Part shown: in pieces, positions 35,246-47,069 of the stretch
How the letters are laid out: each line of letters opens with the position of its first letter
Position numbering within the stretch: the first letter of the stretch is position 1
Assembly (NCBI GenBank): GCA_000611775.1
Contig: KK106983.1
Location: 1,754,820-1,818,819, forward strand
Length of the DNA: 64,000 bases
Reading direction: 5' to 3'
Origin: Umbilicaria muhlenbergii
Taxonomy: Eukaryota > Ascomycota > Lecanoromycetes > Umbilicariales > Umbilicariaceae
Notes under the pieces: generated by a model
Database searches by the model: none
Told to the model about the DNA's origin: nothing
Seen by the model: the letters and a program-made list of their open reading frames with translations, nothing else
Position numbers and translations under genes: made by a program

Positions 35246-36822
35246 CTACCACCACCTCTCACACAACACCCTTCCCCCATCCATCCCTCCCATCCCCTCT
35301 GCCCTCCTCACCATCCCCACAAACTCATCCGTCATCCCCGCCGGCCCACACACATAAACTACCACCCCGTTCCTCTCCCCTACGGGCCCCAGCGCCGCTA
35401 GCAGATCCTCGTGTCCGATTCGTCGGCAATGCGTCTCCATCTCGGGCGAGGGGAGGGAGTCGGCGAGGGAGTGGGATGACAGCGAGGAGGTTGAGAAAAG
35501 GGGGGTGGTGGTGGCGGTCAGGAAGATTTGGAGCTTCTGGGCTTTGTTAGGGGGGTCTTGAGCTGAGGTTGGGTTGTGTGAAGTGGAAGTTGAGGTCGGG
35601 GGCGGAGTCGGAGGGGTGGCGGCTGGGGCGGCGTTGACCGGGTCAGAGCAGAAGAAGTCGAGGCGGCGACTTTCGAGGTATCCCACGTCTGACGAAGATG
35701 AGTAGCGAGGCTTTGGGATGCGGGCGGAGGGGTTCGGCGAGAAGAAGTCTAGGTCGCGCGTTGGGGTTGGGAGGGGCCCCCGGTCGCGCGTTGTGGCGGT
35801 GTTGGGGTGACGGGTGTTGAAGAGGCGACAGAGACGCGGGAGGAAGAGGATGGAGGAGTGGGAGCCGGATGTGGCGCGCGTGGTGTAGAGGAATTGGATG
35901 GAGGGCGGGAGGGGTGTGGGGTTTTGGTGGAGGTGGGACAGTATTGAGATGAGCGGGCTGTGGGTGTGGGGAGAGGGGGGAGGTGTTAGCTTGTGGATCG
36001 AGGTACGGACGTGGGAGGTAGGGGGCGAGAAGAAATGGTAGGGGAGATGAGTATGCACTTTATGCCTACACCACCGGCAACGAAAACGACTCTGTGTATG
36101 CTGGTTATGTCCACCCTGGGTGGTGGCCATACGAAGCTTCCGCCCACTCGGACTCGAAGCTCTGTTCCTAGGATCTCTTCTTCCGGCCGCCAAAGCCATG
36201 CGGCGGGGGGGTTGGATGTTTTTTGGATTGCGAGTTCTAGGTATGCCGGGGAGATGGGTGGAGATGTGGAAGACAAGGGTGAGGAGTTGTCTGGATTGGG
36301 AGTGTGGGATGTTGGATCGGCGTCACGGGGTGTGGACGTTATTGTAAAGCCACCGGCTTGGGGGAGAGAGGGAATGTACACGTCGAGCCATTGGCCGGCG
36401 AGGAACTGTGCTGTTGGGATAGGGGGTTAGCTGGTGGCTCTTGTAACTGAACTGAACAATATAGTATGAAGTGAAACGCAAGGGAAGGAGACGGGGTGGG
36501 CCTTGGATGGGTTAAGACGTGCCTTGATTCGCCCGCCATTGGGAATGCGCAGTTGGAGAAGTCGAATCGTCGGGTTGACCTGTGAGATCTTGCTAAGTAC
36601 GACTTTGTGGATTGTGTTTTCTCGTGGCTCTTCGGCCGTGCGTTCTTCGTGTGATTGAGATGTTCGCGGGGAGGTGCTCATGCTTCGACGGAGCGGGGGC
36701 CCTCGAGAAGGGCAGAGGGTGGCAGCAGCGGGGCAGTAGGGCCGGAGGCGAAGGCGGGAGCGAAGGCTAGTGGAGGTGGGGATTGGGAGAGTTTCAAGCA
36801 ATTTGTGGAGTATTAGTGGCAT
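35246..36822 (-). CDS. OXNAD1-like FAD/NAD(P)-binding oxidoreductase, probably mitochondrial
   Basis: Predicted exons 36822-36519, 36410-36059 and 35957-35246 give 455 residues. The Arg/Ser-rich start (SLRSRLRLRPYC...LRRSMSTSPR) looks like a mitochondrial presequence. Exon 2 holds the flavin-binding part, FLAGQWLDVYIP then GGFTITSTP, and the NAD entry VVFVAGGVGIN, completed across intron 2 with PLISILSHL. The C-terminus has VVYVCGPAGMTDEF, the nicotinamide-binding CGP motif, and ends in a conserved-looking Trp pair. This is the ferredoxin-reductase fold of OXNAD1 and cytochrome b5 reductase relatives. A long Pro/Ser/Thr-rich insert (about residues 250-365) sits between the NAD strands. The donor of intron 1 (GTCTTA) is weak, so that junction is the least certain. 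Confidence 0.78.
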
Positions 36823-37028
36823 TGAAAGTGCATTGAGAGAGCAAGGTACGAGTACGATGCTGTTCGCAAGCCTGTCGCAGGCTGGTAGAGCTCATGACGT
36901 CATATATAGAATAACACGCTAAGATGAACAGAATATCTAAACGCTCATCCTCTTCTCGTACAACAAGACCAAGTAATGGTTCTTCTATAGACTCCAATGA
37001 TACCGGACACAATGCAATATATAGCCAT

Positions 37029-38578
37029 CTACTCTCCCTTCGCCTTTCCCGGTAATGGAAAGCTCTGTAAGACTCGTTCCATCGCCTGCAATAAACCACT
37101 CTGGAACGTCTCCACGATACCATGAAACACAATGGACGGGATACTGACATCTCGATCGCTTTTCAATCCGTTCCCCAGTCTTCGCATATTGTGGTAGAAG
37201 AACTGAATGGCCAGACCTGAACCGATAACCTTCACAGGAATCAATTTTGCAAACCATTGGCCTTTGACGATATGAGATGGGGCAAAGGCGGCATCATCAG
37301 GGACCGATGGGTTTAAAAGGGTGGATTTCGGGATATCAGGATCGAGCACCGCGGTACGGCCAAGACCGATAAGCTGACAGGCACCTGATTGAATGGCGTC
37401 TGCCATACCAACCCGTGAGCGGAAACCTGGTGAATTGATCAGTGGTATGTCCATCTCATGTGAGCTTAAGGGGCGAGGGGGTAAACATACCACCGCTGAG
37501 CTGAATCGGCACTTTGGAGTTGAGACCTTGGACTCTCTCCGCGAATTCTGTGAAATAGGCTTCCCGAATTCTCGTGGACTCAGACATCTTTGGCGCCTTG
37601 TCCAAGGTCTTTGCAGCGAACGAATTGTGCAGCTTGCTCGTCGAGTTCTCGGCATTGCCCCCGGAAATCTCGACAAAATCAACCATCCCACACTCGACTA
37701 GCCACCGCACCTGCTCCAAGCCCTCGTCCGTTGTCAACCCTCCAGCAGCCATATAATCCGCCGAGTTCAGCTTCACGGACAAACAGTATGGCGGTGGGCA
37801 GACCTCTCGGATTTCTCGGACCAGGCGCTTGAGCAGGGCAAGCCTCTTCTCGGGTGTGCCTCCGTAATCATCGGTTCGCCGATTGGTGTGAGGGCTGAGG
37901 AATTGGGACAAGAGAAAGCCATGTGCGCCGTGGAGCTGGCATCCTGCAAAACCGGCCTCCTTTGCTACTACCGCCCCACGAACCCAATCGGCAACAACGT
38001 CGTCAATCTCCTTGAGTGTCATTTCTTTGGGTGTTCCCAGTACTTTATCCAAAGCCTAGACGATCTTTGTCAGCTCCCCATACTCTGGTGTCACTTTTGG
38101 GGCAAGTCCTCACCATCTTGTTCAGCCAGCCATCCCCCAGTTTCACAGGCACACTACTCGGACACAATGGCATCATATCAGCCGGCCTCTCACCAGCGCC
38201 CGCAGGGCTCATCCTTCCTGGATGCGCCAACTGCACCAGACATGGGGTGCCTTCTGCTTGCGCCAATTTTGCCCACTGCTTCCACTTGCTGAAATGCGGT
38301 TCTTGCAGCGCTTTATCATGACACACGACATCGCCCTTGATCGAAAGGAACCGGATGTCGATCTGCACTTGGCCGGTGATGATGCAGCCGTAATCAGCGT
38401 GCGCCCATTGGGTGTAGAGGTTTTTCCACTTGTCGAGGGGTGGGTCATAGAGAGGTCCCACCGCGAGGGTTTCTTGCATAGGGCATTTCACGAGCCGGTT
38501 TGGGAGCGTGAGACCGCAGGGGAGGGTGATGGGCTGCGAGATGAGCTCTATGGCTGTCATGGGGTTGGAGGAGCCCAT
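37029..38578 (-). CDS. Old yellow enzyme-type NADH:flavin oxidoreductase
   Basis: Predicted exons 38578-38114, 38055-37491 and 37426-37029 give 475 residues. Exon 1 contains ITLPCGLTLPNRLVKCPM and LVQLAHPGRMSP; exon 2 has the active-site and FMN-binding stretch GCQLHGAHGFLLSQFLSP followed by NRRTDDYGG, and VDFVEISGGN. The splice to exon 3 gives QLSGGFRSRVGMADAI and LIGLGRTAV, the phosphate-binding end of the TIM barrel. FMN enzymes of this class reduce activated C=C bonds of enones with NAD(P)H; the physiological substrate is usually unknown. The C-terminus (about residues 400-475) extends past the barrel with a hydrophobic stretch. It lies on the same strand as the OXNAD1-like gene, 206 bp upstream of it. 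Confidence 0.9.
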
Positions 38579-39363
38579 GACGGATGAATGGAGGGGAGTT
38601 CGTTTGCAAGCAGTATAGTAAATACAGCGTAGAGGGGTGAGAGTGAGCTGTGCTCAAGATAGGTTCAACAATGAATATATACTAGCTATCAGAGCAAACT
38701 GCAGTTGGAGAGGAGTATGTACGTATGAAATATCCTAGATAAATCAACGCCTAATAGGTCAGAAAGGTTCTAGACGCATCAGACCCGTTCAGCCCCAGAG
38801 CAAGGACAGCAGATGAGATAACCAAGCTCGAGTCCTATATCCGACGGACCAACGAAAACCACAGAGCAGGAGAGCAAAAGCAAGCAGAAGCATAACAGAT
38901 CCTGGAATTTGAAATGTTGTTATCTCTTCGTCCCCTCAAGATAATGACGTTCTCCGTGGATCAAGGAAGGAGGCACGGGAGGGCTTGAGCCGGGGTGTGA
39001 GGAACTGATAAGGCAATTCCGTATTGGGCTTAGTCTCCTGTGGTGTTCGGACACACAGTTATGTACGGAGTTGCCTCAAGAGAAGGACAACTTCCTCGTC
39101 CAACGCCTCGGCCAGCCCTGCATGGATAAGTATATTTCCGTCATCTTCAACTTCACCCGTAAGAAGTGATTCCACATTGTACTTCCTGCCTTGCGAAGAC
39201 TCTTTGGGTGGCATTCAGAAGCCCTCCTACTCGGTAGGAAGAGCATGTATCTCAACTGCTCCTTCCAGATTTCATTGACAGAGAAAGCTTAACGGCATTC
39301 ATCTCTTTTTGAATTCCCTTGAATTCAAGGAGTATTCCCTTTTGTCTTATTCTCAATTCTGAT
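38579..39363. other. Intergenic region, about 0.8 kb
   Basis: Promoter side of the old yellow enzyme gene and upstream flank of the unknown gene at 39364. No coding region recognised. Confidence 0.5.
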
Positions 39364-40434
39364 ATGGAACCTACGACTGCAGGCAGTCTGAATGCATCCT
39401 CCAATCCTACTGTTCCATTACCAATGGCATTCCTATTACCCATGCACGGGTGTCAATGTCGTTTCTCATCGCCTCCAAGACACTACCCATGTCTTATCGC
39501 AATCTGCGAGAATGCCTCGAACAGCTTCGTGGCTCGCGCAATTGCCCGCTCTGTACGGATTGCAGTCACTGTTCTTAGCCTTCTCGTTCCGCCATGTCTC
39601 TTTCACTGCTTTCTCGGTGGGTTGGCCCAGGTCGACAGCGCGGTCTACCTGTTTGTTGGGTACCTGAAGTACGCATTTCAATGTGTTATCAAGCTTTTCT
39701 CCGGTGACATTGCTCGCACTCCACCGGCTTGTTTCCCAGATTTTCTACCTTCAAATCCACAGTACTCCGACCCTACGGCTAAAATCCCCATGGAAGGTGT
39801 TGTGTACTCCAGGAGTGGCTCTGTTGGGAACGGGTCTAGCAGTCTACCGGGTGAAATGGTGGCTAAGATTGTGCCAGTCCAGGCCATAAGTGGTTATGAG
39901 AGTATTGTCGACCTCCAGTTGCCTCCAGCCTACACTCTTATTATGGAACCAAGGGCTTCGGATGTATACGCCAACACCATCGGATCCCAGCTACGTTCTA
40001 CGACAGGTTTAGACGATCAAAAGCATTCGATCGGCGGATGTGCACCGAATTTCTTCTACGAAGTCGGAAGCGATCCTGCCGGTAAATCGCCGCGAACAAA
40101 TTACGATCCCCTGTCAAGTGTCAGTACAGCTGTTGATACGCCGTATTGTAGAACGGACCCGAATCTACTGGCCGTGGCGACATCTACATCTGTGCCAAGA
40201 GGACCCTTGTCGACCTTTCCGACGTCAAGGACCCTGGGCGATATGCCGACACTAAGGCGGCAACCATTACCTGGCAAAGATTCAAGCAGCATCAAAGTCG
40301 TTACCTCGGTCCCTGGTTCGAGTGAGCATCACCACTGGCTTCGACCATGTGCTGTTTGCGCGAGGAAGAAGGCCAAAATTACAAAACCGAGGGTTGCCAA
40401 TCGAAGTACAAAAGTCCGGAAAGTGTCTGTATAA
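39364..40434 (+). CDS. Unrecognised protein, 356 aa, one likely membrane segment
   Basis: Uninterrupted frame from the ATG at 39364 (MEPTTAGSLNASS); the frame extends 45 bases further left without an ATG. One strong hydrophobic segment lies near residues 62-86 (RIAVTVLSLLVPPCLFHCF), followed by a second weaker one. The rest is Ser/Thr/Pro-rich and looks disordered, and the C-terminus is strongly basic (ARKKAKITKPRVANRSTKVRKVSV, positions 333-356). I do not recognise the family. The length of the open frame and the ordered change of composition support a real gene, but it has no clear conserved motif and could be a chance frame. Confidence 0.4.
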   Translation: MEPTTAGSLNASSNPTVPLPMAFLLPMHGCQCRFSSPPRHYPCLIAICENASNSFVARAIARSVRIAVTVLSLLVPPCLFHCFLGGLAQVDSAVYLFVGYLKYAFQCVIKLFSGDIARTPPACFPDFLPSNPQYSDPTAKIPMEGVVYSRSGSVGNGSSSLPGEMVAKIVPVQAISGYESIVDLQLPPAYTLIMEPRASDVYANTIGSQLRSTTGLDDQKHSIGGCAPNFFYEVGSDPAGKSPRTNYDPLSSVSTAVDTPYCRTDPNLLAVATSTSVPRGPLSTFPTSRTLGDMPTLRRQPLPGKDSSSIKVVTSVPGSSEHHHWLRPCAVCARKKAKITKPRVANRSTKVRKVSV

Positions 40435-41373
40435 GGGCATGAAGCAGCCAAAAGGCGGGTACGTTGGAAGTTTCTCTGATCCAAGAAGCTAGGAGATCAG
40501 AGTTCGTAGGAGTGCGGTGGGGTTGAGGCGAGTAAAAGCCGCACATCTCTTTGTGTGGTCATGAATGTACGAGTGTACGATGTCGTCCTCTTGCCCTGGT
40601 CATGGGCCATAGCCTGGTGTTTCGTTCCGAACTTGTTGCAATCGGTGTCTTGGGTTGTTGTATACTATTAAAGTATGGAGCAATGCCGCTGACGTCCATC
40701 TTGCAATCCCGTGGAATCTGATTCTGGTGTTCAAAAACTCACTTATATGTCCGGAGAATCGCGGGATATTCAGGGACTACGGTGGCCTCCAATGTCTTGG
40801 CCCAGATGTTGACTTGCTTAATTGCCGTACGCACCGAGAAACAAGCAACATTCCACCGTCTGCACCATGGCGAGGCAAGCGTTACTGGGCTTCCATACAG
40901 CATGTTACATGAGGGGTTCCTCGGAGCAAGCTTTTCCCGCTTGTAGCTGAGATGATCACTCAGTCTTGATGGCTCTTTGCATCCTGTCTACACCTATTTC
41001 CACTGGTTCATTCTGTAGGTACATACGGGTACAGTCAGCTTATTAATTGTTAGGACTTCACATCTTCTGCTAGGGTAACAAAAAGGCCGGGTCTGCACCC
41101 ACGGTATTTGTGCAGTTAAACCCAAAATGTCATTGGTTGTGCTTCATGCTGTTCTAGACTCTACGAAGTCTTTCTTCTCATTGGCACGCTAACTTACGCA
41201 CTGCTTCCAACCTGCGTTTGTGGTTCAGAAATGAGATGCGAAGCGGTGGGACCCATACATGCAGCGCACGAGGCCTCTGGCGTGACCCTGCTTATTTACC
41301 CCACAACGTGCCGTTCAAAGACGGCTTTCAGTCCGCAACAATCACTCAAAGCCACTTGAGCTGCTCAATCAAC
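40435..41373. other. Intergenic region, about 0.9 kb, promoter of the sugar permease
   Basis: Upstream of the permease start at 41374. CT/GA-mixed sequence without a supported gene. The adjacent regulator may bind here, but no convincing paired CGG site was identified by eye. Confidence 0.45.
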
Positions 41374-43179
41374 ATGGCCATCAGCTCAGACAAGATTGCG
41401 GATGCATCCCACTTTGAACACCGCAATGATGGCGAAACCACCATCAAAGCTGTTCAGAATGTCGCCCTAGCAGATGCCAACTCCAAGCAGCAACCCTCAC
41501 TTTCCACCCGCCGTATGTTTATGGTATGTTCTAACATAACACCTGAGTATGATACCAGCTGACGATTGAAAGCTTTACGGCTGCTTGCTTGTTGCAACTT
41601 TCAATTCTTGCATCAATGGTTATGATGGATCTCTTATGGGTTCTATCAATAGCTACCCCCAATACCGCTCTTACTTTGGTTTCCCCTTGGAATCCGGAAC
41701 TCCCAATACTGGTATTGTATACGCAATTTATACCATTGGTAACCTCGTGGGGTCCTTTGCGGCCGGTCCAGCTACGGATACCTTTGGTATGTTCCCCACT
41801 TAGCGCAGGTATTCGATTTAACGCTGATGATGCGGAGGCCGACGAGTCGGTATGTTTGTTGGTGCTCTAATCATCATTGTTGGAACAATCGTCCAGGCCA
41901 CTTGTCATAATCTCGGTGCCTTTATGGGCGGTCGATTCATTCTTGGGTTTGGGGTGGCAATCAGCGCTTCCGCAGGTCCCACTTATGTCTCTGAGATGGC
42001 CCACCCGACCTTCCGTGGTACAATGACCGCCGTCTACAACACTTTCTGGTTTGTTGGAGGGATCCCGGGGACTTTTGTCCCATATGCAACGTCATCCATC
42101 TCTGGTAGCATGGCATGGAGGATCCCTACGTGGGTGCAGATGGTCTTTTCCGGAATCGTTCTCATTTTCTGCTTGTTCTTGCCAGAGGTAAGCCTTCCTG
42201 ACTCCACCAATGCTGTCAAGCTATTTTACCGACATGGTTGTACCAGTCTCCTCGTTGGCTCATTGCGCAAGATCGGCACGAGGAAGCTCTCAACGTGATG
42301 GCTAAATACCATGGCGAAGGTGACCGCAATTCCCCTATCGTGCAACTGGAATACCGCGAAATGCTCGAGGACATCTCGCTGACCGGCTCCGACAAGCGCT
42401 GGTGGGACTACCGCGAGCTTTTCAACTCGCCCGAAGTCCGCTACCGCTCCATGCTCGTGGTCGCCATGGCTTTTTTCGGCCAGTGGTCCGGCAACGGCCC
42501 CGTGTCCTACTACTACCCTCAAATGCTCGCAGGCGCCGGTATCTCCAGCAACCACACGCAGCTTCTGCTCCAAGGCCTGCAGAATGTTGTCTCCTTCATC
42601 GGAGCGGTGACAGGCGCAATCTTCACAGACAAGTGGGGCCGTCGACCGCAGCTGCTTGTCTCGACTGGGCTTATAGTGGTAATTTTCGCTATCGTCACCG
42701 CTCTCAACGCCACCAATATCGTTGTCGTGAACGGGACTCAGACGGCCAAGAACTCCGCTCAAGCTAAAGCCGAAATCGCCATCCTTTTTATCTTCGGCTT
42801 CGTCTTCGCTGTCGGATATACGCCCCTGCAAGCCCTATACCCGGTCGAGTGCCTGCGCTACGAGTCGCGCGCTAAAGGGATGGGCATGTATAATTTCTGG
42901 GTCAACATTGCGGGGTTTTACAACACTTTTGTCACGGGTATCGCGTTCACGGGTGCAGGGTGGAAGTATTATTTCTTGTTTATCTTTTGGGATGTTTTGG
43001 AGTTTGCGGTGATTTATTTCTTTTTCGTGGAGACGAAGGGTCGGACGTTGGAAGAATTGACGGAGATTTTCAGGGGGAGGAAGAGGGTGGAGAGGAGTTT
43101 GAGGAGGACGGAGGTTGTTGTGAGGGAGGTTGGGGGGGTGGTGGTAGTGTTGGGGAAGGAGGGGGAGGTGGCGGGTTAG
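41374..43179 (+). CDS. MFS sugar/H+ symporter (lactose permease/hexose transporter-like)
   Basis: Predicted exons 41374-41523, 41573-41786, 41838-42187 and 42247-43179 give 548 residues. Family signatures are CINGYDGSLMGSINS in the first membrane segment, TDTFGRRVGM across intron 2, GRFILGFGVAISASAGPTY, LPESPRWLIA joined exactly across intron 3, DKWGRRPQ, YPVECLRYESRAKG and VETKGRTLEELTEIF. The NNTW-like region and GQWSGNGPVSYYY of segment 7 match the fungal lactose permease branch. The protein has about 12 membrane segments and imports mono- or disaccharides with protons. The C-terminus after the last signature is Val/Glu/Gly-rich and lies in G-rich sequence. A Zn2Cys6 regulator starts only 279 bp downstream on the same strand. 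Confidence 0.92.
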
Positions 43180-43457
43180 GGTTAGGGAGAATGGATTTGC
43201 TGGGGTTTTGATGGCGGTGCTTTTTGTTTACTTCGACCTGTTTTGATGAATTGTATGGTGTCCACATGGTGTACGGCGTGATCCTTACCCTATCGATATC
43301 TCATGACCCCTAATATCGTAAGGTCTGAGAAAGAGCGGAGTGAAGTACATCAAAGAAGGCGTGTGAGTGCTTCTTAAGATTATTTTTAGAGTTCGAAAGC
43401 GGGGCGGCTTTACTATGTGGCCGAGCTGGCGTGGGGTTCTTCCATCGCGCCAATGAC

Positions 43458-46036
43458 ATGACAAACTTCTTGACCCTGGACCAGCAACAAGACAGCGCTT
43501 TCCTGCTGGTCACCCAGAGTCAAATGAGGTCCCGTACTGGGTGGTAAGCCGTTTTCTGCCTCAAGACCACGTTGGTGTCTTGTCTTAGCAACTAACTTCC
43601 GCAACAGCCTGACCTGCCGTCAGCGAAAGCTCAAATGCGATGAGCAGAAACCTGTCTGCGGTCAGTGCCGCAAGGCAACTCGAGAATGTCAGCCCAGTAC
43701 TGGCATCGTGTTTCGTCATCAACAGAATGCCTCTATGAACGGTGGAGACGATAGGCCCGGCAATGAGCGCAACCTCAAGGGCTTCTACGCGTACAAAAAC
43801 ACGTTTGATGAGGATAACGTGTGGCTGGAGATACCAAAGCATGGTTGGCAATTTCCAGCGAACAGCCATAAGGGATTGCAGATCTGATACAGACACAGTG
43901 ACGTTCGTTAACACCGTGGACCCATATGCCGATCCGCTGTCTCCAGAGCTCGATGGCCGCTTGACTACGCCCGAGCAGTCTTCATCCGCCCAGCATCATA
44001 ACGGAGAGTGGGACATGGAGAGTCAGTTTCATCACGCGCATGGGCTGGAAGCTCTCTCAGCGGCAGCTACGGCCAATGCATACTCTTACCTTCCATCAGG
44101 AAGCAACATGGCCAGACATTCGATACCACTCATCGAAGACGAACTGCGCCGTTCCCTGCAAGCAACGCAACCCGGTCAAGGCAATATGCCACCGCCAACT
44201 TCTCCTCCTGTATCGATGAACTCTTCGACAAACAATCTGACCTTCCTCCTGAACCCGGCTTCTTCCATGACTCCACCCATCGACCCCAATTTACAGTCGC
44301 CATATGGGCCTCAAGACTCGTCATATTCCAACGATACCATGGGCTCTCAACCACTGGGTCAAGACCCAAGGCCCGAAGCAAATGTAGAGACCGAGCACGA
44401 AGTAGCATTCTTACTGAGGCATTTCGCTGAATCGCCTGGTCAATGGTATGATTCTCTTCCTCAACGTCTTAGCTCTGGAAGCTGATTATTCTAGGATGGA
44501 TCTATTCGACCTTGGAATGTACTTTGCCTATTACGTGCCCGTGAAAGCCCTCTCTAACCCACTGCTCAAACATGCTGCTTGTGCATACGCAGCAAAGCAC
44601 TTGGGCAGAGTCAAAGGAGCCAAAGCCATCGTGGGCGGTCTATGTTCGAAACAAGCGAGCATGGAACTGTGGCCAGATGCCGAGAATGTGGATTGGTATT
44701 GGTATGGTGCGAAATATTATGATAAAGCTATATCCCTCCTTATGGACGCCCTCCAGCAAGATCCGACTGGTACGCCTCTTCCCAGCCCTGGGACTAACTT
44801 GAACCAGTGGCAAGGGCAGGATGATCCCGACGATGACAACCTAACTCGAAGGAAGAGAAGACGCACATCAGACGGACGGTTTGCAAGTACGTGCTCCGAC
44901 GAAATTCTGGCAGCGACAGCTATCCTTTGCGCTTATGAGTTTCTCGATGCCTCCGGCGCTGCGTGGAACAGGCATCTTAGTGGAACCAAGTCCCTTCTCG
45001 ATATCGCAGAGGTTGGAATGATGCCATTGGAGACTCAATCTACACCGGGCTCCTATCAATATCCGAGATGTGTTAAACCTACCAAAGCCAGGAAAGCAAT
45101 ATTTTGGAACTTTGCTCGACAGGATTTTCTTGCAGCCTGTGAGTTTAGTTCTTTGTCTAAGTTGTGTTGCAGGTCTTCGCCAGCTGACTGTCTGCAGTAA
45201 TCAATGAATGGCAAACCAGATTGGACACGGAAGACCTTCGGATCTGGAAAGAAGCCGGCTTATTACTCGATAATAATGGCTTGGTCGTACCAAGTAATAC
45301 GTCCGAGACCGGCTACCCTGAAGGCGACGGTGTTATGAAAGAGGACATGATTTCCAATGCTCTCGTCTGGCTTATGTCGAAACTAATCAATTACATTGCT
45401 GCGGGCGAAAGTTTTCATCCCACTCCAGCTGGCTACCGGCCCGAGAACAGCCCAGAGGAGAACCCATCACCTGTTGGAGTCTCTCAGCAGACATTGTTGG
45501 AGAAATGGGGTACACTTCAGCACGAGCTTGATGTCTGGTTCGGGGGCCTTCCAGAAACGTTCAAACCTTGTGTTCGGCTTGAACCATCGCGACATGTCTC
45601 TCAAGCAGGGGAAGAGGGCCCCAGTACACCATTCTCTGAAATTTGGTACAGTATACCCATGTGTGGTTCAACGATGCAGTCGTACCACATGGCTCGGATT
45701 TTACTGTTAATCAACAAGCCACACGAGAGCACCGCTCGTCGCAGTAGCGTTGCAAACCGCCTGAAGTCCTATCGATCGATAGAAGCTGAGATCAGGTATC
45801 ACAGCCGTGAGATTGTGGGTTTTGCGTTGTCTCGGCCGGAAGCTTCGATCCGCATCCATCAACTTCAGCCGCTCTTTGTCGCCGGTCAATGCCTTACCGA
45901 GCCTGGAGAGCGACGAGTGATCCTTGATCTTCTACGTGGCATAGAAGCGGATCTTGGCTGGGCCACAGAATATCGCGTCCAGCAGCTTCTGAGAGAATGG
46001 GGTTGGGACGAGAATCGTGAATTCATTCAGACATAA
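43458..46036 (+). CDS. Zn2Cys6 transcription factor
   Basis: Predicted exons 43458-43543, 43608-43843, 43899-44445, 44495-45138 and 45198-46036 give 783 residues; starting at the later ATG at 43524 would give 761. Intron 1 lies inside the zinc cluster: RSRTG joins to CLTCRQRKLKCDEQKPVCG and then QCRKATREC, a complete C-x2-C-x6-C-x6-C-x2-C-x6-C binuclear cluster. A Ser/Pro/Gln-rich linker follows, then the middle homology region (VAFLLRHFAESPGQW joined to MDLFDLGMYFAYYVP), typical of fungal regulators with an effector-sensing regulatory domain, through to EWQTRLDTEDLRIWKEAG and the C-terminus. Such proteins bind CGG half-sites. Position next to a sugar permease suggests that it controls that gene; this is inference. 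Confidence 0.9.
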
Positions 46037-46280
46037 GTCTCGAAGACTTATGTCGCCTGGAAGACCTCTTTATCAACGGTGTTTCACGATTTGGGGCTTG
46101 GTCGCATCGGATTGGTTCCAGAATCGACTTGTGTTCGGCTTCTGGAAGGCCCCGGTCTTTCATACTAAAGCTTCTAGCTGGATCACCCCTTATATCAATA
46201 CGACACTTACAACTAAAGTAGCTAATGCTCATCATCAATATCTGGCTGCTTGTTGCTTCGACTTGCTAATAATTAGTCCG

Positions 46281-47069
46281 ATGGCAAAGCACAGGAGGTC
46301 ACGACCGAGACATCATAATCCTAGAAGGCATGAAAGTACTGACACCCAAGCCTTCAACGACCGTGGCAGCAATAGCTGGGAGGGGAGAGACCCTAGAAGG
46401 GAAAGTCGTTTGGGCAGCCATCTAGTTTCGACCGCCAGAGTGGATATGCAAAACCACTTTGGGAGACCGTGGCGGCGTTATGAGCTTCAAGGGCCCCACG
46501 ATCACAGAGAATACGACAACAGTAGGCTACGCCATCGAAGCGTCTCCATGACGAACGTCTTTCAGTCGCACAGGGATTTACGCTACCGGAAACACGACCA
46601 CGTCATCCGCGACCTCTTCGTTCAAGGGTCTATCATTGAGCAGAAACTCAAACGCTTACTAGACGGCTTGGCTGATATTCAGCCCAGCTCGGAGGAGATG
46701 GAGTGGGAGAAGACGAATTCGGTGTATTACGTGCCTCTAGCGGTGGCCAATGTTGTGGATGGGAGGAAGGCGGACGTGGTCGCTTCATCGTCAAAGCAGG
46801 ACGGTGGTGGCACGGAGATGTCTGCGCCTGCGCCTGGGCCACGGAGTACCAGGCTGCCCTCGCTTCTAGGTCCGCAACCGGCTGCCATTCCATCCAGGCT
46901 GCCATCGCAGAATCCCGAAAAGGCTTTGGTCCACACCGGTGCTGGTGCACCAAATTCCGAGGGTCGTGGGTCGGAGAAGAGTGGGCTGGGAGGGGTGGGA
47001 GGGCCGTTTGTCTTCAATGCGGCGAGAGCGTATGGTTGTGGTAGCAGAGCTGTTCCGGATGCGATGTAG
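46281..47069 (+). CDS. Unrecognised basic protein, 262 aa
   Basis: Uninterrupted frame from the ATG at 46281 (MAKHRRSRPRHHNPRRHES). The frame is open further left, overlapping the regulator's 3' end, but without a credible start. The N-terminal half is rich in Arg and His. A helical stretch at the centre (VIRDLFVQGSIIEQKLKRLLDGL) is the only part that looks folded; the C-terminal third is Pro/Ser/Gly-rich. I do not recognise the family. It could be a small species-restricted gene or a chance frame. Confidence 0.4.
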   Translation: MAKHRRSRPRHHNPRRHESTDTQAFNDRGSNSWEGRDPRRESRLGSHLVSTARVDMQNHFGRPWRRYELQGPHDHREYDNSRLRHRSVSMTNVFQSHRDLRYRKHDHVIRDLFVQGSIIEQKLKRLLDGLADIQPSSEEMEWEKTNSVYYVPLAVANVVDGRKADVVASSSKQDGGGTEMSAPAPGPRSTRLPSLLGPQPAAIPSRLPSQNPEKALVHTGAGAPNSEGRGSEKSGLGGVGGPFVFNAARAYGCGSRAVPDAM

